DNA of 64,000 nucleotides from Cohnella silvisoli (GCF_021190915.1 NZ_JAIOAP010000006.1:62001-126000), one strand, 5' to 3'. Positions 34,350 through 43,141 are shown, counted from the first letter of the stretch. The notes: generated by a model from the letters alone, not told the origin. Numbers and translations are program-made.

Positions 34350-35507
34350 TTATTCGAGTACGAAAAAGCGCGTCTGCGCCAACAGTCCGGAGCCGATTAC
34401 GACTCCCCGCTCATTCAACTCAGAACGGTGGAAGCTGAAAGACTCGCGCAACGGCTCCCATACTAAACGCGTAGAACACAGCTCTTTCACTTCCGAGCAA
34501 ATTTCCGGAAATTTGTCGACGAGCTCGCCGCTTAATATGACGCTATCCGGATTATACATGCAAACGACATTGTTCACCGTTATAGACATGTACATTAAAG
34601 CTCGATCAATTAAATGGACCGCCCACGGTTCTTTGACTCGGTATGCGTCGAACAGTTCCTCGATCGTATGAATCGGACGAATTTTGTTCGCTTCCGATAG
34701 AAGTGAGCTGATGTTGATGTACGTTTGCAAGCAGCCGGGCTTGCCGCATTCACACAGCATACCGTTCGGATCGATCGTTGTATGACCGATTTCCCCTGCG
34801 CTGTTCATCTCGCCCCGATAAATACCGCCTTCGATAATAAGAGCGGAACCGACTCCATTGCCGAAACCGATAAGCGCAGTTCGGTTAGAACCGATTGCGG
34901 CGCCCTTCAGATGTTCGGCCAGCGCTTTGACTTTGAGCTCATTGTCAACGGCGACTTCAAAGCCGGTAAGTTCTTTCAGGCGTTCAGACAATCGCACATT
35001 TTTCCATCCGAGCTGGACGGAGAAAACGACAATGCCTTTTTCGATGTTTACGATACCGGGAAGCCCGACTCCGATGCCAACGACTCTGTTGCGTTTTATT
35101 GCATTCCGCTCTAGCATTTCAAGGACTATGGAGCCGAGTCGTTCGAGTGTGTCAGTGGAACTATCTTCAGATAGGCGGCTATATACTTCACTGCATACGA
35201 TATTTCCCTGCAAATCCACGATACCAACGCTTATTGCGTGACGATCCAGTTCAATTCCAATCGATAATACCGATCCATCCACTAAGCCTAGCAACGTAGA
35301 TTTTCGGCCGAGACCCGCGGAAACTTGCTCGGATTCTTGAATGTATCCCTCCTCCGTCAGTTCCCCGACAATCCGGCTGACTGTGGTGGCACTCATCCCG
35401 GTTTGCTTAGCAATCGAAGCCCGGGAAATCGGACGCTGGTTTTTAATGATTTCAAAAACAGTCAGCCTGTTTTGGCGTTTCATAAAGTCCTGATCATGCT
35501 TTTTCAC
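34350..35507 (-). CDS. ROK family transcriptional regulator (NagC/XylR type)
   Basis: A 385-residue protein. An N-terminal winged helix (about 10-70, with SRASIAKQTGMSATTVSRIV) precedes a ROK domain with GVGLPGIV, the sugar-binding GEIGHTTI and the zinc motif CECGKPGC. Such proteins usually repress sugar or amino-sugar genes and are released by the sugar. It is the first gene of a unit with asparaginase, aminopeptidase and cutC, and probably controls it. Start is GTG at 35507 with AGGAGATAATTCCC ahead; a consensus promoter lies just upstream. Confidence 0.93.
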   Translation of the reverse strand: MKKHDQDFMKRQNRLTVFEIIKNQRPISRASIAKQTGMSATTVSRIVGELTEEGYIQESEQVSAGLGRKSTLLGLVDGSVLSIGIELDRHAISVGIVDLQGNIVCSEVYSRLSEDSSTDTLERLGSIVLEMLERNAIKRNRVVGIGVGLPGIVNIEKGIVVFSVQLGWKNVRLSERLKELTGFEVAVDNELKVKALAEHLKGAAIGSNRTALIGFGNGVGSALIIEGGIYRGEMNSAGEIGHTTIDPNGMLCECGKPGCLQTYINISSLLSEANKIRPIHTIEELFDAYRVKEPWAVHLIDRALMYMSITVNNVVCMYNPDSVILSGELVDKFPEICSEVKELCSTRLVWEPLRESFSFHRSELNERGVVIGSGLLAQTRFFVLE

Positions 35508-35543
35508 GGGAATTATCTCCTGATTATTTTCACCATAGGATTA

Positions 35544-35572
35544 AATATAGTAAAAATACAGCTTATAACCAA
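35544..35572 (-). promoter_or_regulatory. Predicted sigma-A promoter of the ROK operon
   Basis: On the minus strand TTGGTT (35567-35572) and TATATT (35544-35549) are 17 bases apart, 36 bases before the GTG start. The surrounding 268-base region is markedly AT-rich and contains no gene. Confidence 0.6.
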
Positions 35573-35713
35573 TTAAAACGGTAGAAAGCGACTGATATCC
35601 TTGTGTTTTGTCTAAATATATTAATTAGTTACTCCATTGATGTTAACAATAGAGATTTTTTATTAACCCGTCAATATAAATGACCATACTAAAATTTTGA
35701 CAAATAAATACGC

Positions 35714-35740
35714 AAAAAAAGCCTTAGAATACAAGGCTTT
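35714..35740 (-). terminator. Terminator of the HEAT-like gene
   Basis: On the minus strand AAAGCCTT and AAGGCTTT pair around a 7-base loop and run into a T7 tract. Confidence 0.88.
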
Positions 35741-35775
35741 CCGGCATTGAAATGCTTAACATCCAATATAAGTTT

Positions 35776-36399
35776 TTAGCTCAGCTTCTTAATAACTTTT
35801 TCCACCCGTTTGCGTTTGCTGTCCTTCTCGATTTCAATTAGCCGGGATAGTAGCGTTTCAACAAAGACGGTTCTATTGTTGCCATTAATAATCGGCATTG
35901 CGTTCTCCGCATACATCGGGAGTTGGTTCGTCGGACAGTTTTCCAACTGCGCTATGAGCTGCGGAAAAACCTTCTCTGAATAAGAGTCCATAGAGCATAG
36001 CTTAATCAGAATATTGACCCCATGGTCCTTCGTAATGACTGAGCCTTTATCTGCCACTTCCAAGATTGTCGGCAACGCTGAAAAGATAACTTGAGGATTA
36101 ACGAGAGCTATTGCATCCAGCGCCGTCATCGCTCCCCATACTAGTCGATTATTTTTGTGGTCAAGCAAATCAATAAACGTTTGCGCATGAAAGGCAATAA
36201 GCTCAGGCTCGAGCGCTCCGATTTCGTATAGCACCTTGATGCAATCGCTTTGGATATTTTTATCTTTGTGGGCGACGTTATCGATAAGCTCTTGTATAGC
36301 TTCCTTGTCGGCTTCATCGACAACCTTTCGCGCCAATTCCACGTTGGGTTGTTCATCTTTGCGATTAAGCGAAGTAGCCAACCGGGTCAGAATCGTCAT
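35776..36399 (-). CDS. HEAT-repeat-like protein, unknown function
   Basis: A 207-residue soluble, helix-rich protein. The repeated pattern of paired helices (for example IQSDCIKVLYEIGALEPELI, then RLVWGAMTALDAIALVNPQV) suggests HEAT or ARM type repeats, a protein-binding scaffold. No enzyme motif is seen. The frame extends 26 codons upstream, but the ATG at 36399 (MTILTRLATSLNR) has AGGAGTGTTCAG before it and is preferred. It is divergent from the glycosyltransferase gene. Confidence 0.75.
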   Translation of the reverse strand: MTILTRLATSLNRKDEQPNVELARKVVDEADKEAIQELIDNVAHKDKNIQSDCIKVLYEIGALEPELIAFHAQTFIDLLDHKNNRLVWGAMTALDAIALVNPQVIFSALPTILEVADKGSVITKDHGVNILIKLCSMDSYSEKVFPQLIAQLENCPTNQLPMYAENAMPIINGNNRTVFVETLLSRLIEIEKDSKRKRVEKVIKKLS

Positions 36400-36568
36400 C
36401 TGAACACTCCTTTCTATCGTTTTCTTATTATAGCAAATTTTGTTCGCCAACCTATTCTTTCGATATACCTTTGTCATGGGACGGCATTTGCCTCAAGCTA
36501 ATTCAATGTCTTCTACATAATTTGTCATGTGGCTTTTACGCTAAATCTTTCGGAGCAGGTGTTCTTAT

Positions 36569-37666
36569 ATGCACATTTTGATTGTAGCGCCGGAGCAAAT
36601 TACGGTCCCGCCCATTCTCGGAGGATCTGTTGAAATCTGCATACTAGCCATCGCTAAAAAATTGGCGCGCTCGCATCGCGTAACCGTCGTTAGCCGGGCT
36701 CATTCACGGTATCCCCGTCATTCCGTCATTGATGGGGTCCATATTTATCGTGTTCCATCTGGAAGTCCCATGAAATACTTGTCTCATGTCAAAAGCTTTA
36801 TCAAAGGCAAACGATTCGATGTGATCCAGATCGATAACCGGCCGCGCTTCGTCGGTCCTCTTAAACAATTGTTCAAGGGGACTCCTGTGTCCCTGTTTCT
36901 ACATTCCCTAACCTTCGTCGGCGCCCCGTTTACATCTCGTGCGACAGCAGCGAAAGATCTAGCCAAAGCCGATATCATTATCGCGAACAGTTCGTCATTA
37001 AAACAGCAATTATCCGCGAGGTTCCCACGTATTTCCGGACGAATCCGCAAAGTATGGCTCGGCGTAGATACGAATCGTTTCTCACCATCCCGGGCGAATA
37101 AGCCTAATAAAGCATTCAAGGTATTGTTTACAGGCAGATTGATCCCTCGGAAAGGAGTTCCCGTACTGCTCAAAGCCGTTAAGCAGGCACAATCGAAAAC
37201 GGTCAGACCCATCCATGTCGTGATCGCGGGCGGATCAACTCGTTCCGGATATATGGAAAGCATGCGCGCACTCGCTCGTAAGCTTCACGTTAATACCCGT
37301 TTCCTCGGCACCGTTCCCCATAGCCGCATTCATAAAGTATACCGGCAAGCCGATGTTTTTGTCTGTCCTTCCCAGCAACATGAAGCTTTCGGTTTGGTTA
37401 ACGTCGAGGCGATGTCTTCCGGTTTGCCCGTTATCGCTTCGAGTAACGGCGGGATCAAGGAAATCGTACGCCACAATAAAAATGGAATCCTGGTAAAAGA
37501 CTATCGCAAACCCCAAGCGTTCGCGAATGCAATCGTGCGGCTTATGAATAACAAGAATTTGCGAAACAGCATGAAACGACAAGCACGGAAAGATTGTTTG
37601 GCAAAATTCAGTTGGAGCGCATCTGCCCAGCGATTAAGCGGAGTTTATTCCAAAATAAACCGGTAG
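36569..37666 (+). CDS. GT4 family glycosyltransferase, spore-coat type (CotSA/YtcC-like)
   Basis: A 365-residue GT-B glycosyltransferase. The N-terminal domain holds APEQITVPPILGGSVE, the usual acceptor-side glycine loop. The C-terminal domain holds VLFTGRLIPRKGVPVLLKAV and HEAFGLVNVEAMSSGLPVIA, with the E-x7-E motif that binds the sugar nucleotide. It lacks membrane helices. The overall pattern resembles the spore-coat glycosyltransferases CotSA and YtcC of B. subtilis; that role is inference, supported by the nearby YheCD gene. GGAGCAGGTG precedes the ATG. Confidence 0.88.
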   Translation: MHILIVAPEQITVPPILGGSVEICILAIAKKLARSHRVTVVSRAHSRYPRHSVIDGVHIYRVPSGSPMKYLSHVKSFIKGKRFDVIQIDNRPRFVGPLKQLFKGTPVSLFLHSLTFVGAPFTSRATAAKDLAKADIIIANSSSLKQQLSARFPRISGRIRKVWLGVDTNRFSPSRANKPNKAFKVLFTGRLIPRKGVPVLLKAVKQAQSKTVRPIHVVIAGGSTRSGYMESMRALARKLHVNTRFLGTVPHSRIHKVYRQADVFVCPSQQHEAFGLVNVEAMSSGLPVIASSNGGIKEIVRHNKNGILVKDYRKPQAFANAIVRLMNNKNLRNSMKRQARKDCLAKFSWSASAQRLSGVYSKINR

Positions 37667-37672
37667 GCAAAA

Positions 37673-37702
37673 AAACCTTCATGCGGCACCGTATGAAGGT
37701 TT
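37673..37702. terminator. Bidirectional terminator between GT4 and the 78-residue gene
   Basis: AAACCTTCAT and ATGAAGGTTT pair around GCGGCACCGT, which itself closes further. The T7 tract is on the minus strand, so it mainly ends the minus-strand gene, but it lies directly behind the GT4 stop as well. Confidence 0.8.
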
Positions 37703-37775
37703 CTTATACATGGAGGGATATTTACTAAGGCTTCATAACCTCTACGCCATATTCATTTTAGGTAACCATCCTTAC

Positions 37776-38012
37776 TCATGAGTCCCATTCCTCACGCATT
37801 TGACCAACTTCTTCTCTGAGTTCCTTTACCCGATTTGGAGGTAATACTCCGACAGATTGAAGCAAATCATCTACTGCGTACTCGTCGGTCTCTTCCAATT
37901 CAACAATTTCTTTATTAAAATCAATTGTGACCCTGGGATTTGTAATATTTGCTTTGTTTAATATTTTTCTGAGCTCTCTTACGGTGTTAGAATCCATTTT
38001 TTTTGGAATCAT
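37776..38012 (-). CDS. Small hypothetical protein, 78 residues
   Basis: An acidic, soluble protein starting MIPKKMDSNTVRELRKILNK, followed by a short beta stretch (NPRVTIDFNKEIVEL) and a C-terminal helix VKELREEVGQMREEWDS. I do not recognise the family. The size and helix-strand-helix pattern recall small antitoxin-like proteins, but no partner gene is adjacent. GGGAGGCACC precedes the ATG. It is followed by a terminator. Confidence 0.65.
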   Translation of the reverse strand: MIPKKMDSNTVRELRKILNKANITNPRVTIDFNKEIVELEETDEYAVDDLLQSVGVLPPNRVKELREEVGQMREEWDS

Positions 38013-38108
38013 GAGCAGGTGCCTCCCTCACTCATTCTTTTGCATATTATAACACACTTTTTTACAACTTTAATCCACACTCTTTAAGCAGTTCATCCAA
38101 TCCCAAGA

Positions 38109-38150
38109 ACAACAGAAGCGGGTTTACATGTGTAAACCCGCTTCTGTTGT
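38109..38150. terminator. Very long palindrome behind the short YheCD gene
   Basis: Two perfectly complementary 20-base arms (38109-38128 and 38131-38150) flank a 2-base centre. It sits 9 bases after the stop of the gene at 38159-38899. There is no T-run, so it may be a terminator-like or mRNA-protecting hairpin, or a protein binding site. Confidence 0.6.
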
Positions 38151-38158
38151 GTCCTCAT

Positions 38159-38899
38159 CTACCATTTTCCATATACTTTCGCGTATCGCCTGATTTTCCT
38201 GAATACGGACGGGTCGGGCAGCTTTCTGAAAATAAAAGGATCAGGCGCGGTATTAACCTCCAAAATCCACGGCGTCATTGAACGATCCATTCCTACGTCC
38301 ACTCCGATTTCATAGACTCTCCGAAATTTTTTACGCATGGCAAGACCCGCAGTTACGCCTATGCTTTCAAGCGAGCGGACTGTTCGTCTAAGGGCACGTT
38401 TATTAATGTGACTCCCTAACAGTCGGCTCACGGCCATTGGGGTGCCGCCGTCGTGATAGTTGGTCACGATTTTTCGGGGTGCCGCTACCCGGCCGATTAT
38501 TCCCGTCGTTTCCCAGACTTTGCGCGGGTTAAGTTGGACCATAACGCGCAGATCGAATCGGCGACCTTTGTACTTTAACAAATGAACGCCTCTTTGAACC
38601 AAATATTTTCTACCCTTCGTTTCTTTACGGATTGCTTCGTACATGGGGTTATAGGAGAGGTAAAAACGGACGCGCTTCCCCAATTGGAAACGGTAGTGTC
38701 CATCGGATTTCTCTACCCTCATTACACCTTTGCCTTGAGCGCCTGTGTCCGGTTTAACGTAAACCATCTTGAACTCTTTCAGCATCATTAGGAGCTGAGG
38801 CCGGTTAAACGCAACTGTTCTCGGAATGATGCTTCTTAACGATTTTCTGCGCAGCAACGCGACGGTTTTTCTCCATTTGCTACCGACATATTGAGACAC
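38159..38899 (-). CDS. Minimal YheC/YheD-family ATP-grasp protein
   Basis: A 246-residue protein that is essentially only the ATP-grasp domain. Elements: YVKPDTGAQGKGV, YLVQRGVHLLKY, FDLRVMVQLN and ILEVNTAPDP near the C-terminus. It is 140 or more residues shorter than the array members, lacking their N-terminal half. The usual Asn-Ser-Lys-Pro after the metal-binding Glu reads Asn-Thr-Ala-Pro. The start is GTG at 38899 with GGGGAGAG ahead. It lies near a spore-coat type glycosyltransferase, which fits a coat role. Confidence 0.85.
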   Translation of the reverse strand: MSQYVGSKWRKTVALLRRKSLRSIIPRTVAFNRPQLLMMLKEFKMVYVKPDTGAQGKGVMRVEKSDGHYRFQLGKRVRFYLSYNPMYEAIRKETKGRKYLVQRGVHLLKYKGRRFDLRVMVQLNPRKVWETTGIIGRVAAPRKIVTNYHDGGTPMAVSRLLGSHINKRALRRTVRSLESIGVTAGLAMRKKFRRVYEIGVDVGMDRSMTPWILEVNTAPDPFIFRKLPDPSVFRKIRRYAKVYGKW

Positions 38900-38984
38900 G
38901 CTGCACTCTCCCCGAATTCATATTTCTAATATCGAATTCAGTTTATGTGACGGCTTGTAACGAGGGGACAAAAACAGGCTTAGG

Positions 38985-40334
38985 TTACGATACAGGCAAA
39001 TGAACGATTACTTCTGTTCCTTTGCCCTCTGCGCTTTCTATCCGAATCGTCCCTTGATGCTCCTTCACGATCGATTGGGCAATGGGCAACCCCAACCCCG
39101 TTCCGCCGGTTTTACGATGGCGGGATTGATCCACCCGATAGAAACGTTCGAAAACATGTCCGATTTCACTCGAGGGAATTCCAATGCCGTAATCCTTAAT
39201 CCGAATCTCTAAGTTTTCAGTGCCATTGCGCACATAAATATCAATAGAACGTTTACTGTACTTCAAGGCATTATCGATCAAAATGAGGAGTAGCTGCTTG
39301 ATCTTCGCCGCATCAGCCTCTATCCATGCTTCCTTATCCGCTGAATGAACGACGATGCTCTGCGAGTTCAGCTTGCTGACAAGAGAAGCAACATGCTTGC
39401 AGCAAGCAAGCATATCGAACCTTTCGACGTTTAATTTCTCATTCTGCTGCGACGAAGCCAGATCCAGCAATTGCTGTGTCATTGTCCTCATATGTTTGGA
39501 TTCCTCATATATGGCTTCAATTGATTCTCTATGAACTTTCTCATCAATTGTCCCCCAACGACGAAGCATATTCGCATAGCCTTCAATAATTGTTAACGTA
39601 GTATTCAACTCATGGGATGCATCCGAAACGAACCGCTGCTGCTTATGAAAGCTTTCCTCCAGCCGCCCCATCATCCGATTGAAAGTTTCGGTCATAATAA
39701 ACAATTCATTATTAGACTTGCCCCGCGAAGGGATCTTCTTAAATACTAGGCTGCTTTCAATTTCCTGCATCGTTCGTATGCTATCCGAGATCGGCTTCAG
39801 CACGGTTCGCGACAGCAGCAATCCTCCAATGACGCTTAGAAGCACCGCGCCCCCGGTTGTACAGAGCAATATGGTTACGAGCAGGTTCATATTCGTATCG
39901 AGGGATTCCATTTTCTCAATGATTTCAAACGTTCCGACGAGCTTCTGATTCGCTAGGATAGATACTCGCACGATCAACACTTTCTGATCTTTGATCTCCG
40001 CTAATTTAGACATTGCTGCAGGAGGCACATCCATTTCCGTTAAGTCGATATCATTTTCTCCCTTGAATTCACGAATAACCTCCATATTGAGATCTAGCAG
40101 TCGGATTATTGTATCCTCCGGAAGGTAATCCATGATCCGATTTTGTTGCTCTTTGTTCATGATCGCCAGAGGGCCGATTTTTTCGATGATTTGTTCCGAT
40201 TTGCTGCGCAGTAATTCAATTTCATTACGGGTAGCAATATTGATAAATAAAAAGTAGACGACGAAGTCCACAATCAACAAAATGCATATGATCAACGAGG
40301 AAGTGAGCAACGTAAACTTGTTTTTGAGCTTCAC
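38985..40334 (-). CDS. Sensor histidine kinase with altered H-box (system 1)
   Basis: A 449-residue membrane kinase: helix at about 8-30, extracellular sensor of about 125 residues, second helix at about 155-178, HAMP, HisKA, HATPase. The H-box reads SHELNTTLT instead of SHELRTPLT, so the phospho-acceptor His and the following Glu and Thr are kept but Arg and Pro are lost. ATP-binding boxes are intact (DNALKYS, DYGIGIP, GTGLGLPI). It overlaps its response regulator by four bases (ATGA). The lost Arg and Pro may shift the kinase/phosphatase balance. Confidence 0.92.
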   Translation of the reverse strand: MKLKNKFTLLTSSLIICILLIVDFVVYFLFINIATRNEIELLRSKSEQIIEKIGPLAIMNKEQQNRIMDYLPEDTIIRLLDLNMEVIREFKGENDIDLTEMDVPPAAMSKLAEIKDQKVLIVRVSILANQKLVGTFEIIEKMESLDTNMNLLVTILLCTTGGAVLLSVIGGLLLSRTVLKPISDSIRTMQEIESSLVFKKIPSRGKSNNELFIMTETFNRMMGRLEESFHKQQRFVSDASHELNTTLTIIEGYANMLRRWGTIDEKVHRESIEAIYEESKHMRTMTQQLLDLASSQQNEKLNVERFDMLACCKHVASLVSKLNSQSIVVHSADKEAWIEADAAKIKQLLLILIDNALKYSKRSIDIYVRNGTENLEIRIKDYGIGIPSSEIGHVFERFYRVDQSRHRKTGGTGLGLPIAQSIVKEHQGTIRIESAEGKGTEVIVHLPVS

Positions 40335-41029
40335 TGACCATCCTCCCTTATGCAGTAACCTACCCCTCGTATCGTTTGAATCAGCTTAACATCGAAATCG
40401 TAATCGATCTTCTTGCGGATATAACGAATATAAACGTCAACGACGTTCGTGTCTCCAATGAAATCGTATCCCCAAACCTGATTGATGATTTGCTCCCTGT
40501 TCAGAACATGATTTTTATTTTCCAACAAATACAACAGCAAATCGTATTCCTTCGGAGTCAGCTCGATTTTCTGTCCTTCGCGGATAATTTCCCTGGACAC
40601 CTTATCGATGGTTAGATTATCAATTTGAAGGCGCTTAGCCGCCGTCTTCTTAGAAGACTCCTCTTCCCTTCCGCGCATGCTCGCTCTCATTCTGGCCAGC
40701 AGTTCTTCGATTTCAAAAGGCTTCGTAATGTAATCATTTGCCCCCTGATCAAGCCCAGATATAATATCCGGAGTTGTATTGCGTGCCGTTACAAGAATCA
40801 CGGGGGTTTCTGCATCTTCTTTTCTCAGTCTTCTCAGCACCTCGATGCCGTTTAATTCGGGTAGCATGATGTCCAGAATAATGATTCCCCATCGTTTCGA
40901 TAAAGCTTTCTCAAGACCTTCTCGCCCGTTATCGGCAACGTCGACGCTATATCCTTCGTGAGTTAGCTCCAATTCAAGCAGCCTTGCTATTTTAACTTCG
41001 TCCTCGACGATCAGAACTTCTTTTGCCAA
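40331..41029 (-). CDS. OmpR-family response regulator (system 1)
   Basis: A 232-residue regulator: receiver domain (VLIVEDEVKIARLLELELTH, phospho-Asp in IIILDIMLPELNG) and an OmpR winged helix (LTPKEYDLLLYLLENKNHVL and VDVYIRYIRKKID). The start is TTG at 41029, 8 bases after GGGAGG; the longer upstream frame is not protein-like. It overlaps the kinase by four bases. Its receiver closely resembles that of system 2 at 43138-43812, suggesting duplication. Confidence 0.93.
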   Translation of the reverse strand: MAKEVLIVEDEVKIARLLELELTHEGYSVDVADNGREGLEKALSKRWGIIILDIMLPELNGIEVLRRLRKEDAETPVILVTARNTTPDIISGLDQGANDYITKPFEIEELLARMRASMRGREEESSKKTAAKRLQIDNLTIDKVSREIIREGQKIELTPKEYDLLLYLLENKNHVLNREQIINQVWGYDFIGDTNVVDVYIRYIRKKIDYDFDVKLIQTIRGVGYCIREDGQ

Positions 41030-41085
41030 TCGCTTGTCCTCCCTATTCGTTCCGACGCTTTCTTCCTTATTATGACTTCGAATTG

Positions 41086-41113
41086 AAAAAAAAGACCTAA
41101 GCATAAGCTTAGG
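41086..41113 (-). terminator. Terminator between the PepSY gene and system 1
   Basis: On the minus strand CCTAAGC and GCTTAGG pair around a 4-base loop, followed by TCTTTTTTTT. It separates the PepSY gene from the system 1 genes. Confidence 0.88.
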
Positions 41114-41135
41114 CCAGACTAGACGAGAAAGAGAA

Positions 41136-41654
41136 TTAGTCGTTTTCCGGAATGATCTTGCCCGTCGTCGCGTCAACCGTCAGCTCTTGCTCTTTGCCCG
41201 CAGCGTCCTTAATCGTAATGGCATAGACGGTTTTACCGTTTTCCGTTTCGAGGTTAGCGCTTGTTACGGTACCAGGCGTTTGTTTAAGAGCGATATCGAT
41301 GCTTTGTTGCTTGCTGAATGCAGTAGTCTGCGTGGCAGCGTCGTTCACTTCTTTATCATCGTCCTGCGCGCCTTGATCGCCGTTCACGCCGTCGTCGTTC
41401 ACTTCTTGGTCATTGTCCTGCGCGCCTTGATCGCCGTTCACGCCGTCGTCGTTCACTTCTTGGTCATTGCCTTGCTCGACTTGCGCGCCCTGCACGCCAT
41501 CGTCATTCGTCTCTTGATCGTTATCTTGTTGTACTGGCGCTGGGCTCTTCTGTACGGAAGAAGCTGCATTCGTGGATGGCAACAAGGCAGCACCCGCGAT
41601 ACCTCCACCGATTAGAGCAACCGCAAGAGCTCCTACCATTAACTTCTTGTTCAT
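41136..41654 (-). CDS. Exported PepSY-domain protein with 18-residue acidic repeats
   Basis: A 172-residue secreted protein. A signal peptide (MNKKLMVGALAVALIGGG, cut near NAASS) leads into four acidic repeats of 18 residues (type NDQEVNDDGVNGDQGAQD, about residues 39-110). A C-terminal PepSY domain (about 112-172, with IDIALKQTPGTVTSANLE) follows. PepSY domains often act in inhibition or signalling at the cell surface. It lies 74 bases after the system 2 kinase on the same strand, so it may be its target or accessory. AGGAGG precedes the ATG. The repeat DNA is nearly identical between units. Confidence 0.88.
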   Translation of the reverse strand: MNKKLMVGALAVALIGGGIAGAALLPSTNAASSVQKSPAPVQQDNDQETNDDGVQGAQVEQGNDQEVNDDGVNGDQGAQDNDQEVNDDGVNGDQGAQDDDKEVNDAATQTTAFSKQQSIDIALKQTPGTVTSANLETENGKTVYAITIKDAAGKEQELTVDATTGKIIPEND

Positions 41655-41728
41655 TTTGTTTCCTCCTCGGGAAATAGGTTTGTCTACATTCCCTATTGTA
41701 GCCAAGGGTTCTGAGATTATCGGGTGAT

Positions 41729-43141
41729 TTAGATTAGAAATCTCTGAGAATCCATTACGATGGGCAACGATATCGTAACGACGGTACCTTGCCTTTCCGC
41801 GCTCGCAAGGGTAATCGTCCCCCGATAGTCTTCGACTAAGCGCTTGGCTATCGCCAGCCCCAGACCGCTGCCCCCCATCTTGCGGCTTCTGGCTTTATCC
41901 ACCCTGTAGAAGCGGTCGAATACATGGGGAATATGGTCGGCCGCAATGCCCACGCCGTTGTCGGCGATCTCCAATTGCGCTTCGTTGTTTCCTGATTTCT
42001 TGGTTGTAATGACAACCTTCTTCTGTTGACCCGAATACTTGATCGCGTTATCGAGTACGATCATCAGAATTTGTTTCAGATGATGCTCGGTTATGGCCAG
42101 ATGTATACCGTCCGGCAATCGAAAATTCGTCTCGAAGGTGAATCCAGGATGAATAACCGCAAAATCATCGACGACCTTCCTGATAATCATCGCAGGATTC
42201 GAGCCTTCGGATTCCGTTTGTCCAGATTCGCCAAGGGAAGAAGCCAATAAATCTTGCGTTAGATTTTTCAATCGGCTTAATTCCTCCAATGAAGCTTTCA
42301 GAGATTCTTCGAGAACAGAAGGATCGTTTTTCCCCCACCTAGCCAGCAAAGTCAGATGACCTTCAATAATCGCAATAGGTGTCCTAAGCTCGTGAGAAGC
42401 GTCTTCGACGAATTGATTTTGCTGCTGGAAGGAGGCTTCCAACCGGTCCATCATTTCGTTGAAAACTTGGCTAAGCTTAGACAATTCGTCCTTGTTATCC
42501 ACGAATTCGACCCTCTCGGTCAAACCGCCGTGCTTGATTTTCCGCATCGTCTCGGACAACCCGGCAATCGGCTTCACGAATTGTCTCGCCAGCAGAATTC
42601 CGCCGAACATACTGAAGGTTATGCCCCCCAGCGCACCAAGCGCCATGATGACGAGCAGAATTTGATTTAATCTCTCGTAGTTTTCCATATTGCGGATCAA
42701 TTCTATCGTGCCTTTGAACGAACCGACCGTTAACGGGCTTCTCATAACGAGAAGATGGTCCTTTTCATGCCATGTCCGAACCAGCATTGTTCTGTTCACG
42801 CTCTCCGGCTTTACCCATTTTTCGGGTAAATCGTCGCTGATCGAGAGCATGACTTTTCCATCGCGATCCAAGATACGAATTAATTGATCTCTCTGGTTTG
42901 CCTTCTCAAGGAATTTCTTGCTGCCCAGCACATCCCTTGAAACGTTGTCCGCGTAATAGCCTTGAATCTCGTCCATGCTCGTTCGGATTGCATTTCTATC
43001 TTGTATTAATATCCAACGATCCAGAACTAAATATTGGGCAGAGTTATAAAGCAGAAAGAAGACGCACATCCATAGAGAAGTCCAAACGGTTAACCGCCAC
43101 TTGAGCGGAAGAGCGTTGATCTTCATTAAACTCTTTCTCAT
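41729..43141 (-). CDS. Sensor histidine kinase (system 2)
   Basis: A 470-residue membrane kinase with two helices (about 20-40 and 165-190), an extracellular sensor between them, HAMP, HisKA and HATPase domains. The H-box SHELRTPIAIIEGH is canonical; ATP-binding boxes DNAIKYS, DNGVGIA and GSGLGLAI are intact. The ATG at 43141 overlaps the response regulator stop (ATGA); the longer upstream frame is a shadow of that gene. It is organised like system 1 and probably its paralogue. Confidence 0.93.
   Translation of the reverse strand: MRKSLMKINALPLKWRLTVWTSLWMCVFFLLYNSAQYLVLDRWILIQDRNAIRTSMDEIQGYYADNVSRDVLGSKKFLEKANQRDQLIRILDRDGKVMLSISDDLPEKWVKPESVNRTMLVRTWHEKDHLLVMRSPLTVGSFKGTIELIRNMENYERLNQILLVIMALGALGGITFSMFGGILLARQFVKPIAGLSETMRKIKHGGLTERVEFVDNKDELSKLSQVFNEMMDRLEASFQQQNQFVEDASHELRTPIAIIEGHLTLLARWGKNDPSVLEESLKASLEELSRLKNLTQDLLASSLGESGQTESEGSNPAMIIRKVVDDFAVIHPGFTFETNFRLPDGIHLAITEHHLKQILMIVLDNAIKYSGQQKKVVITTKKSGNNEAQLEIADNGVGIAADHIPHVFDRFYRVDKARSRKMGGSGLGLAIAKRLVEDYRGTITLASAERQGTVVTISLPIVMDSQRFLI

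Noticed and set aside
37776..38012. Antitoxin of a toxin-antitoxin pair
   Set aside because: The size and helical ends are suggestive, but no adjacent toxin gene exists and no family motif is recognisable.
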